This document shows, one piece after another, positions 47,456-61,000 of a stretch of 64,000 nt of DNA (the stretch's first letter is position 1; the number at the start of each line of letters is the position of its first letter). Made by a program: the position numbers and the translations under genes. Source of the stretch: Onchocerca volvulus (lineage: Eukaryota; Nematoda; Chromadorea; Rhabditida; Onchocercidae); NCBI GenBank assembly GCA_000499405.2, contig HG738139.1, positions 4,736,616 to 4,800,615 of the forward strand, given 5' to 3'. The notes beneath the pieces are model-generated. The model was given only the letters and a program-made list of their open reading frames with translations. It searched no databases and was not told the DNA's origin.

Positions 47456-50400
47456 GAAAAAAAATCTTCCAAAACTAAGTAAAAAATTTATTCAACTTTT
47501 TTTCTTCATCCTGATTTCATTAATTTTTTTAAAGATGTTTGATCAGTGAAATGTTTACATATACAAACAATTTTAGTCTTCCTCTTCCTATAATTAAATT
47601 TATTCTTTGAAAGATAACTTCAATAAAGCAATCAATTTATATTCTCTTCAAATTATTGTATAATATACTTTTCACATATCCTTGAAAGCTTATATAAAAG
47701 ATAGCTATTTGCCATAATTGATGCGGAAAAGCTTATCTGCAAATATTTGTATTCTTCCCTCTTTATGATGTTAAATTTTATGACTAGTATATAATATAGT
47801 TGTGCTATGTGATTTATATCACTTTGATAGACCATCTATTCAAGTTTATTTTAATAAAACGCCGATTTTTGCATTAGTTGAGAGAAAAATTTCATTTAAA
47901 AATACTTAAAAATTTTTATGTTTATTTGTTTTATTCCTTCTTTTTTCTTAGTTCCTGAATCTTTGCATTATAAAAGTTTTTTTTTTCTTTATTTGATTAT
48001 ACTATTTCAAAAAAAGAATTCGTTCCGCATTTTGCAGTTGATTTCAAAAATACCTTAAAAATTTAGTAATAAAAGGACATATAACGATAGATTTGTTATA
48101 TGAATCATTTGTATATTTTTGTCACTTTCCTTCTAAGCTAATACTTTGGATTTTATTTCTCTTTAAGATCAACATTGTTTATATTGTTCGTTTTGTTCAA
48201 CAGTGCAAAATTACGTATCATAGTTATGAAAAATTTTATTAAATTCACAAAAATTTACTGAGAATTTGCTAAAACTTTTTTTTTTATTTTATTTGAAATA
48301 TTAGCTATTAAAATTGTCGACAACTAAAACCAATGAATAGGCTAAAAACAATTAAATTTTACTTGATTGAAAGCAAGAAATTCATTCCACTGAGCCATTT
48401 TAAAATAATAATTTATAATCTTGATAATGATATATAAGTCGTGATTGATTCCTTTATTGATATAGATTTTCCTCATTGCTGAACGATTCCATAGAATTTA
48501 TAGCTCGTATTTCCTGCAGAATTTAACGATTTTATCGTTATCCATTGGAACGTTTTGTCTAATTCTCTTTTATCAGTCTCTCAGTGATTTTAACTATCGG
48601 ATTTTCAGCAGTTATCACTATGGAAGCGTTTGCTCGATTGACATGCGTGATACTTTGAAATAAATATTTTAACTAAATTAGAAGATTTCATAATTTGAAA
48701 CAAAATTAATGAATTATCCAATATAATTTAAAACAAATTCAATATCAAAGGAACAAGTTGCCGAATATCAAATGAAATCAGTAAACGCTCATTTAATTTC
48801 TAAAATTCGACCATTTAAAAGAATTTTTCGAAAAATTGCTTGTTAGATATGCGATTGAAAATGGGCTTACATTAAAGAATTCAATGTAAAAGCATGATGG
48901 AATTATTTCACATAATAGCAGCAAGTTTTTGGTTAAAAATTTCAATCAAGGACGAGGTTGAAAAGAGAGAGGAATGAAATTTCAATTTATTTGTACAATA
49001 AATTTAAAGTATGAAAGCAAGCGTGAAGGATATTATTCCTTCATATGACGCAATTTGTGAACAGCAGGAGGGAAAAAGGAAAGGAAGAATAGTGCATAGA
49101 AAATTAAATTTAAACCTGCAATAAAATTCAATCTTTCCATTTTTCATTTTCTCTCCCAACAACCAATAAATAAATAAATAAAATAAACCAGGCAAGTGGA
49201 ATAGGACTATCATTATGTTTGAAATAATATCTATCAGGTTGTGGAATCGACGGAAAGAATTTAAATTTGAATGTATTGCAGAGTTTTAATTAAAAAAAAA
49301 GAAAGCAATATGTTTAAGGTTAATGCAGCAATTTTTATCTTATTCATCCTAGAATGATTTTAATTGAGATTAATGAAATTTAATTATTTTATTTTTCTAA
49401 TTCGATGCAAGTTATATATAGTGCACATTATACGCAGAAGTATTAATACACGTCATACGTAGCACTAATACGACATCTTATCAGTTTTGGTTTTTATCTT
49501 CGTAAATTATATATACTACGTGGAAACATTAACACAAGTCAAACTTAGCATCAATGCGACCTGTTGTCAATTTTCGCAATTAAATTTATACGTCTGAAAA
49601 AATCTTAAATATTGAAATGTAAAGAAGAAATAATTTTAGACATTCTTTCATCGTCATTCAACTCTTTCTTTCATTTATGTAAACAGCGACTAAGAAGGGA
49701 ATATAATATATCGAAAGTTATTCGTCATCAGTTTCTAATTTATTCCTCTATGCTTTCATGTTAGTTCAATGATGATGTCCATTTTTTAGCCAATCCCGAA
49801 AGTTTCATAACATGCCTGATAAATTACTGATAATGATTTACCGAAATGTACATTGATATATTCGGATAGATAAATTCATAATTTAATAATTTCATTAGAA
49901 TTGCTAAACTGTTCAACTCTTTAATTTAATGTAATTCCTGGACATTGTCCAGTTGACACATGACATGACTGACAGCTAGTTTATCAAATTCAAGATGTAG
50001 TCAGGATAATCCTTAATCAAACTGGTTAATCAGGATAATAGTCACAATAGTTCCGGATAAAATAACAAGTTTTTTAATTTGCACACCCATGCAGTTTGTG
50101 TCTTCTTTGACCTGCCTAATTTAAATTTCATTTTATTTGGACATTTGCTAAGCCTTAGCCATCCTTATAAATAGTTAAAATAAACAAATAAATGCTTTGA
50201 AAATGAAACAAGCAAAAAACCATTATCTTGAATTTTGATTTTGAATAGCGATTAACAAAAATTCTGATTTCTAAACTTTTTTTTTTTTTAAGTAGTTGAA
50301 TGATATGTTTGTTTTCTGATTGGTTATTTTCATTTTTCACCCAATTTTTTTTTCTTTTCTTTTTTTGTTTGTTAAAATTTATCTTTCTTAATTTCATCGC

Positions 50401-52035
50401 ATTTATTTTCATCGTTTCGCTGAAAAACTCTCTTTTGTTCCATTCATTGTTCAAATTCTTCCCTTAATATTTCATATTTTAAATTCGATATCTCAGTTTC
50501 ATTGTTCAATTGATACTTAATAATGAATATAATCGTAGCATTTTTATTATTGCGTAAGTAATGTGATAAGTTGAAATGCGAAATTTTTTTTTAATTCACT
50601 GAAAAATTTTTTTTAATTTTTTTTTAAATTTAATTAAAATTTACTTCAATAAATTGAAATTTGCTTCACTAAAATTATAATATTTTGTCAATATAATGAT
50701 CACAATTTATATCATAATTTTCTACTATGAACATTGCTGTTTGATAATCATTTCAATAATTAATCGACATTCTTTCCTTCTGACGAGACATTGAGCAGAT
50801 GTATTGTTATAAAATTTGCAAAAAGAGAATTTAGTGCTCTCTGATTTGATTATATTTGAATTTGCTGTCACATTATCATACTGAATGACATTACTGGAAG
50901 ATATTAGGCTTAACAAAGATTCCCATCTGTTGAAATAGGAAAAGAGAAGTGTTGGCTGATGAATAATAATTTTGTCGGTCTTTTCTTTCATGTATTAACT
51001 ATCTCGCATTCTTTGATCTAACTTAATGCATTAGAAATTAAGTTAAATTGATGCTTCATTCTGTTGCAATTTCTAATATTTCGCATTAATTAGTGACAAT
51101 AAGCTTTTATTATTACTGCGACGATTGATTTTTTCTGTATTATGACTGATTAAAGAGAATTAATATAATTGTCACATGGCTTATTCATTAGTTTAGACCA
51201 TGAATTTGACCATTTCCAAACTATTCAATTATCTAAGAGATAGAATGAAATGTCAATAGTACTACTTATACTTTTCATTTCGATAATTTTCATTCTCATA
51301 ATAATTTCCTCATATATTCAGTTCAAATTAGATCTATAATGGAAAAATATGGCAATTTGCATATTTTTTTTCTTGCAAAAAAAAAAATAAATTTCTTATT
51401 TTTATTTTTAGCTAAAATAGCCATCTTCTTTTTCTTTTTTTTCTTTTTTTTTTTTAATATGCAATAAGCAGAACATAAAAAGAGCTAAGAAAGAAGGAAG
51501 AAACGTTAATGAGAATCGGTCTTTTTTCATTTTTGGAAAACTTGAATCTTTATAGATCGTGTGAAAATATGGAAACTACATGAAATTATATCTTTTTTCT
51601 GAAACAAATCTTTTTTTTTTTTAAATTAAGTCATGAAAATAGGTCTTTTTTTCTACTATCTCTTCTTTTAAATTAATTGTATTTAAGGTGATTGAAATGC
51701 ATTGTACAAAGACTGATATATTTCACTTCATTGAAATTGTTACTGCAACTTTAGACATACAAAGTTCATAAATATTCAGCCATTTGTTCATATTTATATC
51801 AATAAAAATGTAAATGCTATTTGTTACTTCTCTCAATAATCTCCGCAAGTTCTCCACCGATTCTTTTCAAATTCCGACACACCTTGCATTCAAATAGGCG
51901 CGTACTCATATATAAACATACTTATTTTTCCCACGTTTCACGTCCGTGACAACTAAAAGTATGTGAGAGGGCAGGTCTATTTACTCCGCCTTTCTTTTTT
52001 CTCTCATTTTCCCTCTACCTCCCATCTCTCTCTCT

Positions 52036-52090
<55 letters not shown>

Positions 52091-55000
52091 GCTATGCTTA
52101 TCACATTATGTGGATTTATACAAGAAAGAAAAAAATGATAAAAGAATTAAAATGCTTTTTGATATGGCATATAAATATAAAAATTTTTGCATTTGTAACG
52201 AATCTGCGAAAAAATTTTTAAATCCTGTTAAAATTTGAATTTGAAATTCTTTTTCTTTAATAAAAATTAACTTAATTTGTTTGAAAAAGGTATCAATTTA
52301 ATCAAGCGAAATTTTGTTACATTAATTCTAAATATTTCTTAGAATCAATCTTCTTTTTGCTCACTTAATCTCCTCCGGCTTAATTTTGGTTTAACTTAAT
52401 TTGACGTAAATTTAATGTTAAAATATTAGCTCATAACTTTCTTCATTTTCCCATAGATTGAATATTCAAATCCATCAAAAATATTGGTGATTTACAATTT
52501 AATACAGTTGACACTAATTCTTTTTTTTTTAAATTTTATCCATATTATACCTTTATTTGTTTATTTTTATCTATCTATAACTTTTGCTTACAAATCGCGA
52601 ACAAAGTTCTCAATCAATTGGGAATGCCATCATCTTGCACCGTCCGGAATAGCTGCAAACATCGCTACTAGGTGGAAGAACTGCTCATTCCGCTTTGAAA
52701 TTACCATTGAGCATGCAATTCATTGAAACTCCCATATGCAACATTTCCAAAACATCCAGCATGGGAAAAATATTAAAAATGTAAACTTATTATTTGAGAT
52801 GAATGTAAAATGGCATACAAAAAATCAGTCGAAACTCTTGATCGATAATTTCAAGATTTACGTGGAAATATCAGGCCATTCGGGAACGCATTAATATTGC
52901 TTACAGGAGATTTCAGGCGAACTTTATCTGTAATGCCTCGATCGACACCAGCTGACGAAATAAAATGATTGCCTGAGATATTCTACTTTGTAGCAATACG
53001 TGAAGACGTTAAAATTAACTACAAAGATGCGTGTTCAGCTGCAAACGAACGATTAGCTGGAATATTCTCACATCAATTGTTGGAAATTGGGAATGAAAGA
53101 TGCCGGTTAATCTGACCACAGGACGAATTTTATTGCGTCATAACTTTTGCAATTTAGTAACGTCAAAAGAAGACTTGGTTAAAAAAATTTTTTTTCTGGT
53201 ATTCGAGCCATTTATAACAATTACGATTGGCTGAGTGATCGAACTATTCTTGTGGCCAAGAACAAAGACATCGACGAACTTAACGATATTATACATTCTG
53301 ACATTCAAGGAGAGACAGTCACATATAAGTCCGTTGACACTGTTCTGGAAGCAGATGAAGCGATTCATTATCCAGCAGAATTTTTGTATTTACTCGATCT
53401 GCCAGAAATGCCACCGCACATATTGCAATTGAAAATCAGCGTAGTAATCATCATGTTAGGAAATATCAACCAGCCAAAACTTTGCAACGGCATGGGCTTG
53501 CAGTAAAAAAATTAATGAGCAATGTCGTAGAGGCAACAATCTTAACAGGATTTTTCAAAAGTGAAGATGTCCCTATTCCTCGCATTCCTATGATTTCAAT
53601 GGATATGCCATTCCAGTTTAAGAGATTGCAATTACCAATCCGATTGACGTTTTCATTCACCATCAACAAAGCTTAGGATCAATCTTTAGAATTGTGTGGT
53701 TTAGATCTAGAGACGGATTGCTTCTCACATGAACAATTATATGTTGCATGTTCTAGAGTCAGCAAATCAGACAATCTCTATATCTACATAGACAATGAAA
53801 TAACAAAAATATTGTATACCTACAAATATACCTACAAATATTGTGAAATTAAACATATTAGATGTGGGCGAAAACTGAAAGATGCCAAATAATAACATGA
53901 CAATAATTGTAAACAAGAAATACCAAAGTTCAAGTGGCATGACATAGTTTCAAAGGAACGACAAACACGTTTACCACCAAAACACTTCAATTAACAGATA
54001 AACGACAAAAATCGACGCAGCAACAGCAACAGTTCGGAGTTCCAAGGGTTCCTGTTCGACAGTTCAAAAAGACACAATAGTAGCAGCAATCCTACAGTTC
54101 AATTGAGTAGTAGTTTTTATTAGCGATCAAGGAAGAAATAACCAGTTATCAGTTTGCTTGGATATTCTCTGATAACAGTTACAAAAAAACACTCTTCATC
54201 AGTCAATAAAAATTTCTTAACAGCATTCATCTCTGTCACACACGACACAAAAAACCTTTTCACACTTTTTGCTGACTTCAAATCATAATAGCAAGAATCA
54301 ATCTCCAATCCAACCAAACTGCAAATCAAATTACTAAGTATCAGTTTTTTTCCCAACACTAGAAACAAGCGCTTTCTCTTTTCTTTTTTCCATTTAACCA
54401 GAATGAGCTACAGCAACGCGCGTATAAAAACATGCGCGTATTCGAATGCAAAGTTGTGTCAAAATTTCAAAGCAATAGTTAAGGACTTTCTGATATCTAA
54501 GATGTTGAATTAATATAAATAAGGTGCGTGTTTAAGAATTTTCGGAGGTTTTAGATTTTGAGCAAACGAACATTGATATTTTTATTTATATAGACTAACT
54601 GGAGTCGGACACGCGAAACGTGGCCGACCCACACAGACTAGTTGGATCGACCACGCTCCGCTATGAAATACAAAGGGAAGAGTTATATTCGTTTAAATCT
54701 ATTACGAAACGATTTTTTTTTTTTTTTTTGCGAAAAATCGATGTAAAAATCTAACCGATTAGATGAATTTTTAAACTGAAATATTTTGAATAGATGTAAA
54801 AAAAGATCTCTACTTCCATCAATCTATCCAATGAATGAATTCAACAATTAGACAGTTGACATCGTATCACTGATCTTCTTCGATCTTCTGTCAATTTTGT
54901 CTGATGGACAATTTTAAAATCTTTCAAATCTAGAAAATGACTTTCAGTATTGAATATGTAAACAGATTTGGTATTTATGTTCAAAAAATTTGCATTAATA

Positions 55001-58000
55001 AACTTGAATTCGTCAAATTTTTGATAATTTAAAAATTTTAAAATTAAAAGAGAAAGTGCTAAAAGAGTGAGAAAGTAATTACTTTTAACAGTAACTTTTA
55101 CAAAGCTTATCGGACGAAATTTCTCTTCCGTTCGATGAACTTTTATAACTGCATTTGTCTCAATTATTTCTGTTATGAAATGAATTTATCGGATAATCAA
55201 CTATTCGTTCAAATCTCAAGGCCATCAGGTTTGATCTGAAATCATTAACTGGAACAGGACTCAAAAAGACTTTTGCTTCCATTACTAAGACATATATAAT
55301 TGATCAGTTCTGAGTTTTGTAATTGATAAGGAAAAATTTTGAACGGAAAATTGGGTCACGATGTTAAATAGATGATGAATTATATACAATAATATTTAAC
55401 AGTTCATACAGGCCAAAAATCATTTCTTCCGAAATGAACGTTCTGTTTATTTTTCCTCCTTTATCATTTTCCCTTTTCATCTTCAAATTCAAACAATAAT
55501 ATCTTTTCCATGAAACTTATTTACTTGTGACAAAATGTTTCTAACATGGCTCAAAAAAGGCCGGAAATCATTTGCATCACAAATTTGCTTCATTTGGCTA
55601 TTCTTAGTAAGTCTTGAAAATCACTAAATTGCTTCATTTAGCTATTTCAGTAGGTTTGAGAATCACAGTCTATATTTACACTTTCATACTAATCATATTT
55701 CAATATCAATCATTTTAATACTTGAGTACTTTTCGGCTCATTAGAGTTATCAGTATAATAGATATGATCTAAAAAAAATACTTCTTGACTCTGATTAAAA
55801 CATTTCGTAGGATAAATTTGTTGCTTAAAGTTTTATTTCGACGTATATGATATGTAAGGTCAATTCAATAATTATTATTACGTCATGTTAATTTTAATAA
55901 AATTAAGAAAATTTTGAAGTAATGAACAATCTTTAGAGCACTTTTGAGTAACGGAATATTTGGTGAATTTGATCGTGAAATAAGCGAACAAGTTGAACAT
56001 TGGCAATCGGAACATCTCCAAAATGGTGACACACGCATAAGAGGTAGAAACTTTTCTCCTCTTTTGAATGATCGGTTAATTTTCAGTAAACAAGAAAGAT
56101 TCATTCTTTTTTTTTTCTTTTTCTTTTCTGGATATTCAGCTTAGAAAATTGAAAATATGAAATATTTTTTTCAGGTCGATCGTCATCTTTTACAGAAGTT
56201 GAAGATTCGAATTCATTCACTGAAGAAAGTGAAGAAGAAGAGGAAGACGAAGGATATCGAATGGCTTCTGTAGAAACGGTCCAGTCATCGTCAAACTGGA
56301 ATAATAATGTATAAAAAAATTTGAGCTTATAAAGTTTTTGAGATATCGGAAAATTAATATTACTTAAAAGCTGAACCTTTTTGAAAATTATTCAAAAAAA
56401 TTTGCGGTCTTTAATGGATAAAAATAAATTTGCAGTGTTGGGTAAATAAAATGTAATGGTAATAGGCTTTATTAATATATATATGTGGTACTAGGCTCCT
56501 TAAATATAATGATATTAGGTCTCACAAATGTATTTGTGTTAAATATTCGCGAACTGAGTAAATGTAAATAAGGAAAACTAAAGAAATATGTGTGTCTAAT
56601 TAGAAAATGTTATTCATGCATCCCCAAAAACGGAAAATGCTGGATAGCTAAGGCTAAATTAATGAGTTTATTGAAATGTGAAATAGCTTAGGCCGAAGGT
56701 AATAAATTTACTGAAAGATGGAATAGTTTAGGCGAAAGAAGGTGAATTTACTAACGTTTTTGTGGAAAATTCATGGATTAAAACAATATTGAAAAATCTT
56801 TCTACTGTTTGTAATACTTTCTTCAAAGTTTAAATTTTTCAATTTTCTGATTTCAATACTTACCATATTCAATAATCCTTCATCAATAATTTTCCCAGCA
56901 ACTTTTTATCAATTTATGATAGTTGATAATTTTTCTCATGTAATTTGAAAAAGCAATTAAAATGAGACGAAAGATTCGTTTATATTTATTAAAAGTGACT
57001 AATTTATATAAACTAATTTCGTCATTCCAATCTTTTTTCCATCTAATTCATTTAATACTTTATCTAATAAATTTCCAATTTCATTTACAAGTTTATGATA
57101 AAATAATAATAAATTGAAAGAAAGGGAAATTATCCTTTCTGGTTGTGTAGTTATTCTTCGAATAACAATTACGATATTTCGATATCCATCGGAAATATTA
57201 ATGCTTTATTCTTTCCATTACCGTTATTTTTCCAGAATATTAAAATATTTCAGAGCTTGGATGATTCATGTTACAAGGATAGTACTCTTGTACAATTGGT
57301 AAATTTGCTAAAGAATAAAACCGATTCGGTAAATATCAATAATCTTAAGCAATTGATCGAAGCATTATTGCTGAAATATAATCCGGTAAACTGCTTAAAG
57401 TATTTGTTTAATTATTTTTAATTTCTTGAAGTATATCAATTTATTATTAGAATATTTTCAGTCAACACTGATATATGACTATTAATGTGCGATAGTTTTA
57501 AATAAATAATCGAAATTTAGGTTGTTCATTTCAAAATTTTATTGTAAATTTTGAATTAAATTTCAACAACTATCTTGAGGGATTTCAAAAAATATACAGA
57601 GATGAAAAGAATAAAGCTTCATATTTACCATCAATATCATGGTTTATACATTAAGCATTATTTCATGATTCCATTGATCTTTTGATTTGATCTATGATGC
57701 TTCTGATAATACATTGATCAACAATATTCATATTTATGCTGAACTTTTGTCAAACTAACATACCGATGAGAGAACTGATAATAGTTTTAAAACAGAATCC
57801 AGAATGAATATTCAAAAAAGAAGTTATTATTGATTTTTTAAATGGATGAAACTCATCCATGATAATTATTAAATCGAGCTAAATTAGTTTAAAACAATTA
57901 TTAAGAGATAAGATGAAGTTTTTTTGAAGAATGATGCTGAAATGATAATGGGATTGGCGATGGGAAATGGAAAGCAAAAGATTGGAGAAGAGGTTGAGGA

Positions 58001-61000
58001 CAAAAAAGACGAACTCATTAAAGGTTCATAATACTTATATTTTATATTCCTTATAATTTCAATTTACCTCAAAACTTCTTTGGCCTCAATTTCATTTCCT
58101 TTTTTGAAAAGTTGAAATTCTAGCATTTTTTTTTAACTAAAAAATAAATTTCACGAAATAATTTAGTGGCTGAGATCATGAAGTTTTACGGATATGCAAG
58201 TTTTTTTTGACATATGCCGGAATCGTTGTATTGAATGAATAGATAATAATGATGCTTATTCTAAAATAAACCTTAATTTTTTGAATTTCTGCTCTCATTA
58301 GTTCAGTATAATTCGGTACAATTTCATGCTATTATAATTGAAATGATAATGAGTACCGAAAAGATTTCTGATTTAAGTCATTCAATTTAATCCAACTTTT
58401 GTTTAAATTGGATTTTACCTATTTCTTGCTTAAGATTTAAATAAGTTTTCTTTTTTTTATAAGATAAAATATTTCGGATTGAAAATTTTATAGAAATTTT
58501 TTTTTTTGCACTTTTTTATATTTTGAAAAAATATTACTGTGAATATTCTTAAGAAATCAATCAAATCCATCTAATATTCTCATCCTTTTTAATGTTTATT
58601 TCTCCAGAAATTTTGTATTTATTCCAATTAACTAAACATATATTGATCTATTTGCCAATATAAAATGATTTAGAAATTTGTAATTTAGTTTTTAAACTTA
58701 TTTTGAAGTATAAAATATATTATTATAAAATGAATTTTTTATAATTGCACCTTTTATTCACTTTCTCACTCATAATTCTTAGTTTTAGAAAAGTTTATTT
58801 TTCAGCACCACCTGCACTCGGTGTAGCATTACCAACCGTAGTTGCAGCATCTTCACCACCACCGCCACCACCACCACCTCCTCCACCTCCGCCACCATCA
58901 TTAGAAACTTCCGGTGGACCGCCACCTCCTCCACCACCGCTCCAATTAAATGTCAAAGGTTCCAAATTGTTACCAAAGAAAAAACTCGACATACCAAAAG
59001 TATTAAAACCAAAAGCTATGCCTAAAGCTGGATCACAAATGAAACAAATTCAATGGACCAAAATACCTGTTGAAAAGGTTGGTTAAGAACTTTGTAACAT
59101 TCGAAGAATTAATGAAAGGTCATTTTTTGAATTTTCCAAAATTTCTCTCTTTTAAAGTGAGTAAAATTCCTAATTTTCCAATTTTCCTAAATCTCTTAAC
59201 TATTCCAGTTTTCTTTATTTGCTGGATATTTAAGTTTAGAAAATCTTTTGTTCCGACGGATTGTATTTCTGGACAACATACGATGCAAAAGTCCCATAAT
59301 CTTGTTTGTCTGAAGAGATTACCGAATGAAGACTTTTCGAATAATGTGATTTAAAAATTTAGAACATCGCATATCTTTTAAAAGAAATTGCATTACAAAA
59401 TCTTGAAAATATTTAGGTAATTGGGGATGGCATGCAAAAAATGCACAACGTTTGGATGTCTTCCGCACGTTTGTCTGAAAACGGTATCATTTTAATAATT
59501 TCCTTAATTTAAATTTCTGAAAAATTCTGATAAATTTATCGCTTTTGTGGGTAAGAAATAAAAGAATATATTATCAATTAGAAATACGTCTAATGTAAAA
59601 AAATTTTTGCATCGAAGAATGAGAATCTGAAATTCGCAATCTATCCAGATTACATTTTGGTCATGACTGTATCTCTGTAATATTTCAAATGTTTAGCTAT
59701 CTTAGGAAAACTGAAAATTTTTCCTCATCAATCAGTTAGTCATTTTCCATTAACTTCTTTATTCGATGTTTTTAAAAATTAGGATTATGCTAAAGAAAAG
59801 TCCAAATTTTCAAAATTCTTTTCTATGTTGACCTTCGGATATACTCAGTTTTCAGAATTACATCTTAATTTCGATGAACTGGAATCGATGTTTAGCTGTG
59901 CTGTTGCTAGAACGTGTACTGATGCGTCAAATGTTGAACGACGTAAAACTAGAAAAAATGCAGTAATTACTTTGCTATCACATAAACGAAGCTTCAACGT
60001 GAGCATTTTCTTGAAGCAATTCAAAGAAGGTAATTTAGCTTTACTTGTTTAATTTAAATATTTTTGCTATTTTTAAATCGAAAATATTTTAATCAAAGTC
60101 TATGTCTTGATGTATTGTTCTGAAAACTTGAATCTTGCATTAAACCAAGTATTAAGTGTAAAATTTTAAGGCACATCTCAAATTATTGAAAATGTTCGAA
60201 ATGGAAATGGCGAATTTTTCGGTCTTGAACGATTGAACAATCTTCGTGCTATTTTACCGGACAATGAAGAGGTACAAATATCTTTTAATTTCATAAAACT
60301 ATATTTCGTTCATTCAATGATAAATGAGAAAAATTGAAAGATCAAAGCATATTATTGAAGGATGTATGTATACGTGATAAAGATATCAGATTGAAATTGA
60401 AGATGAATAACTTTGTGAAAAGTAGAAAAATAGTCGTTCAATTTGTGACTCCATCTTAATGTAAAATGGACAATATCATATTCAAAATTTAAGTGATATT
60501 GGTGATTCGATTTTTTTCCTGAAATAAAACTTAAGTGCAAACTCAAAATCTATAATTGCAGATTGAAATTTTACGAGGATTTAGTGGCGATCAATCGCAA
60601 CTTGGCATCGCAGAACAATTCTTTCTAAGTCTATTAACCGTATCAGACTATAGGCTTATCTTGGATTGCATGATTTTGAAAGAGGAATTAGATATTGCTT
60701 TCGAAACTTTGCTACCTCATATTGATACCATAATTAATAGTTGCATAGGTTTATTTTTGCTATTTAATTCATTGTTTAATCTAAAGTAAGTCTAAGGGTT
60801 AAGTAAATTTGAATACGTTACAGTTAAGAAAGAATCAATTTTTGACAATTACTAAAAAAAAAAAAAAAAAAGAAAAAAATCGAACGGCTTTGTTCTTTAG
60901 GCTTTTTTGATCTTATTGAAACACAACATTATCCGTTATCTTCTAGTAAAGGCATTTTAATTACATTTTTTGTAAAAATTGAAGCATTTTTTGACTGTCA

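Larger units (their letters stand above)
51793..54641 (+). mobile_element. Helitron copy 2, both ends present, in formin intron 4
   Basis: The 5' end (51793, TTTATATCAATAAAAATG) differs at two positions from the TCTATATAAATAAAAATG ends at 8 and 23704 and is preceded by A. The 3' end has a 25-nt hairpin (54604-54628), a 9-nt spacer and CTAG (54638-54641) followed by T. This fits rolling-circle insertion between A and T without duplication. Inside are a decayed helicase on the plus strand and an 82-codon antisense ORF. No Rep domain is visible, so the copy could move only with help from another element. A CT microsatellite (52042-52087) lies between the 5' end and the helicase. It is in the same orientation as the formin. 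Confidence 0.85.
36777..57385 (+). other. Formin N-terminal DID-like region (exons 1-7)
   Basis: In INF2 the diaphanous inhibitory domain folds back on the C-terminus and restrains it. Here the match is to DALLLEEIQRCPGKYFTQYL, VGIVDLLNRLIQ, LSIECLSCWQ, LICLCLKFLNRLLEYSPNS, ERVNEIRALLSNGIFGEF and the helical NLLKNKT...LIEALLLKYNP. An acidic run (EESEEEEEDEG, in 56175-56308) interrupts it. About 40 residues seem missing between exons 3 and 4 compared with INF2; a candidate exon at 45004-45117 may account for them. Confidence 0.7.

Noticed and set aside
51963..52238. 91-codon ORF with a Ser-Leu run
   Set aside because: Caused by the CT microsatellite in Helitron copy 2.
58795..58992. Glycine-rich ORF, minus strand
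   Set aside because: Mirror of the FH1 proline codons on the opposite strand.
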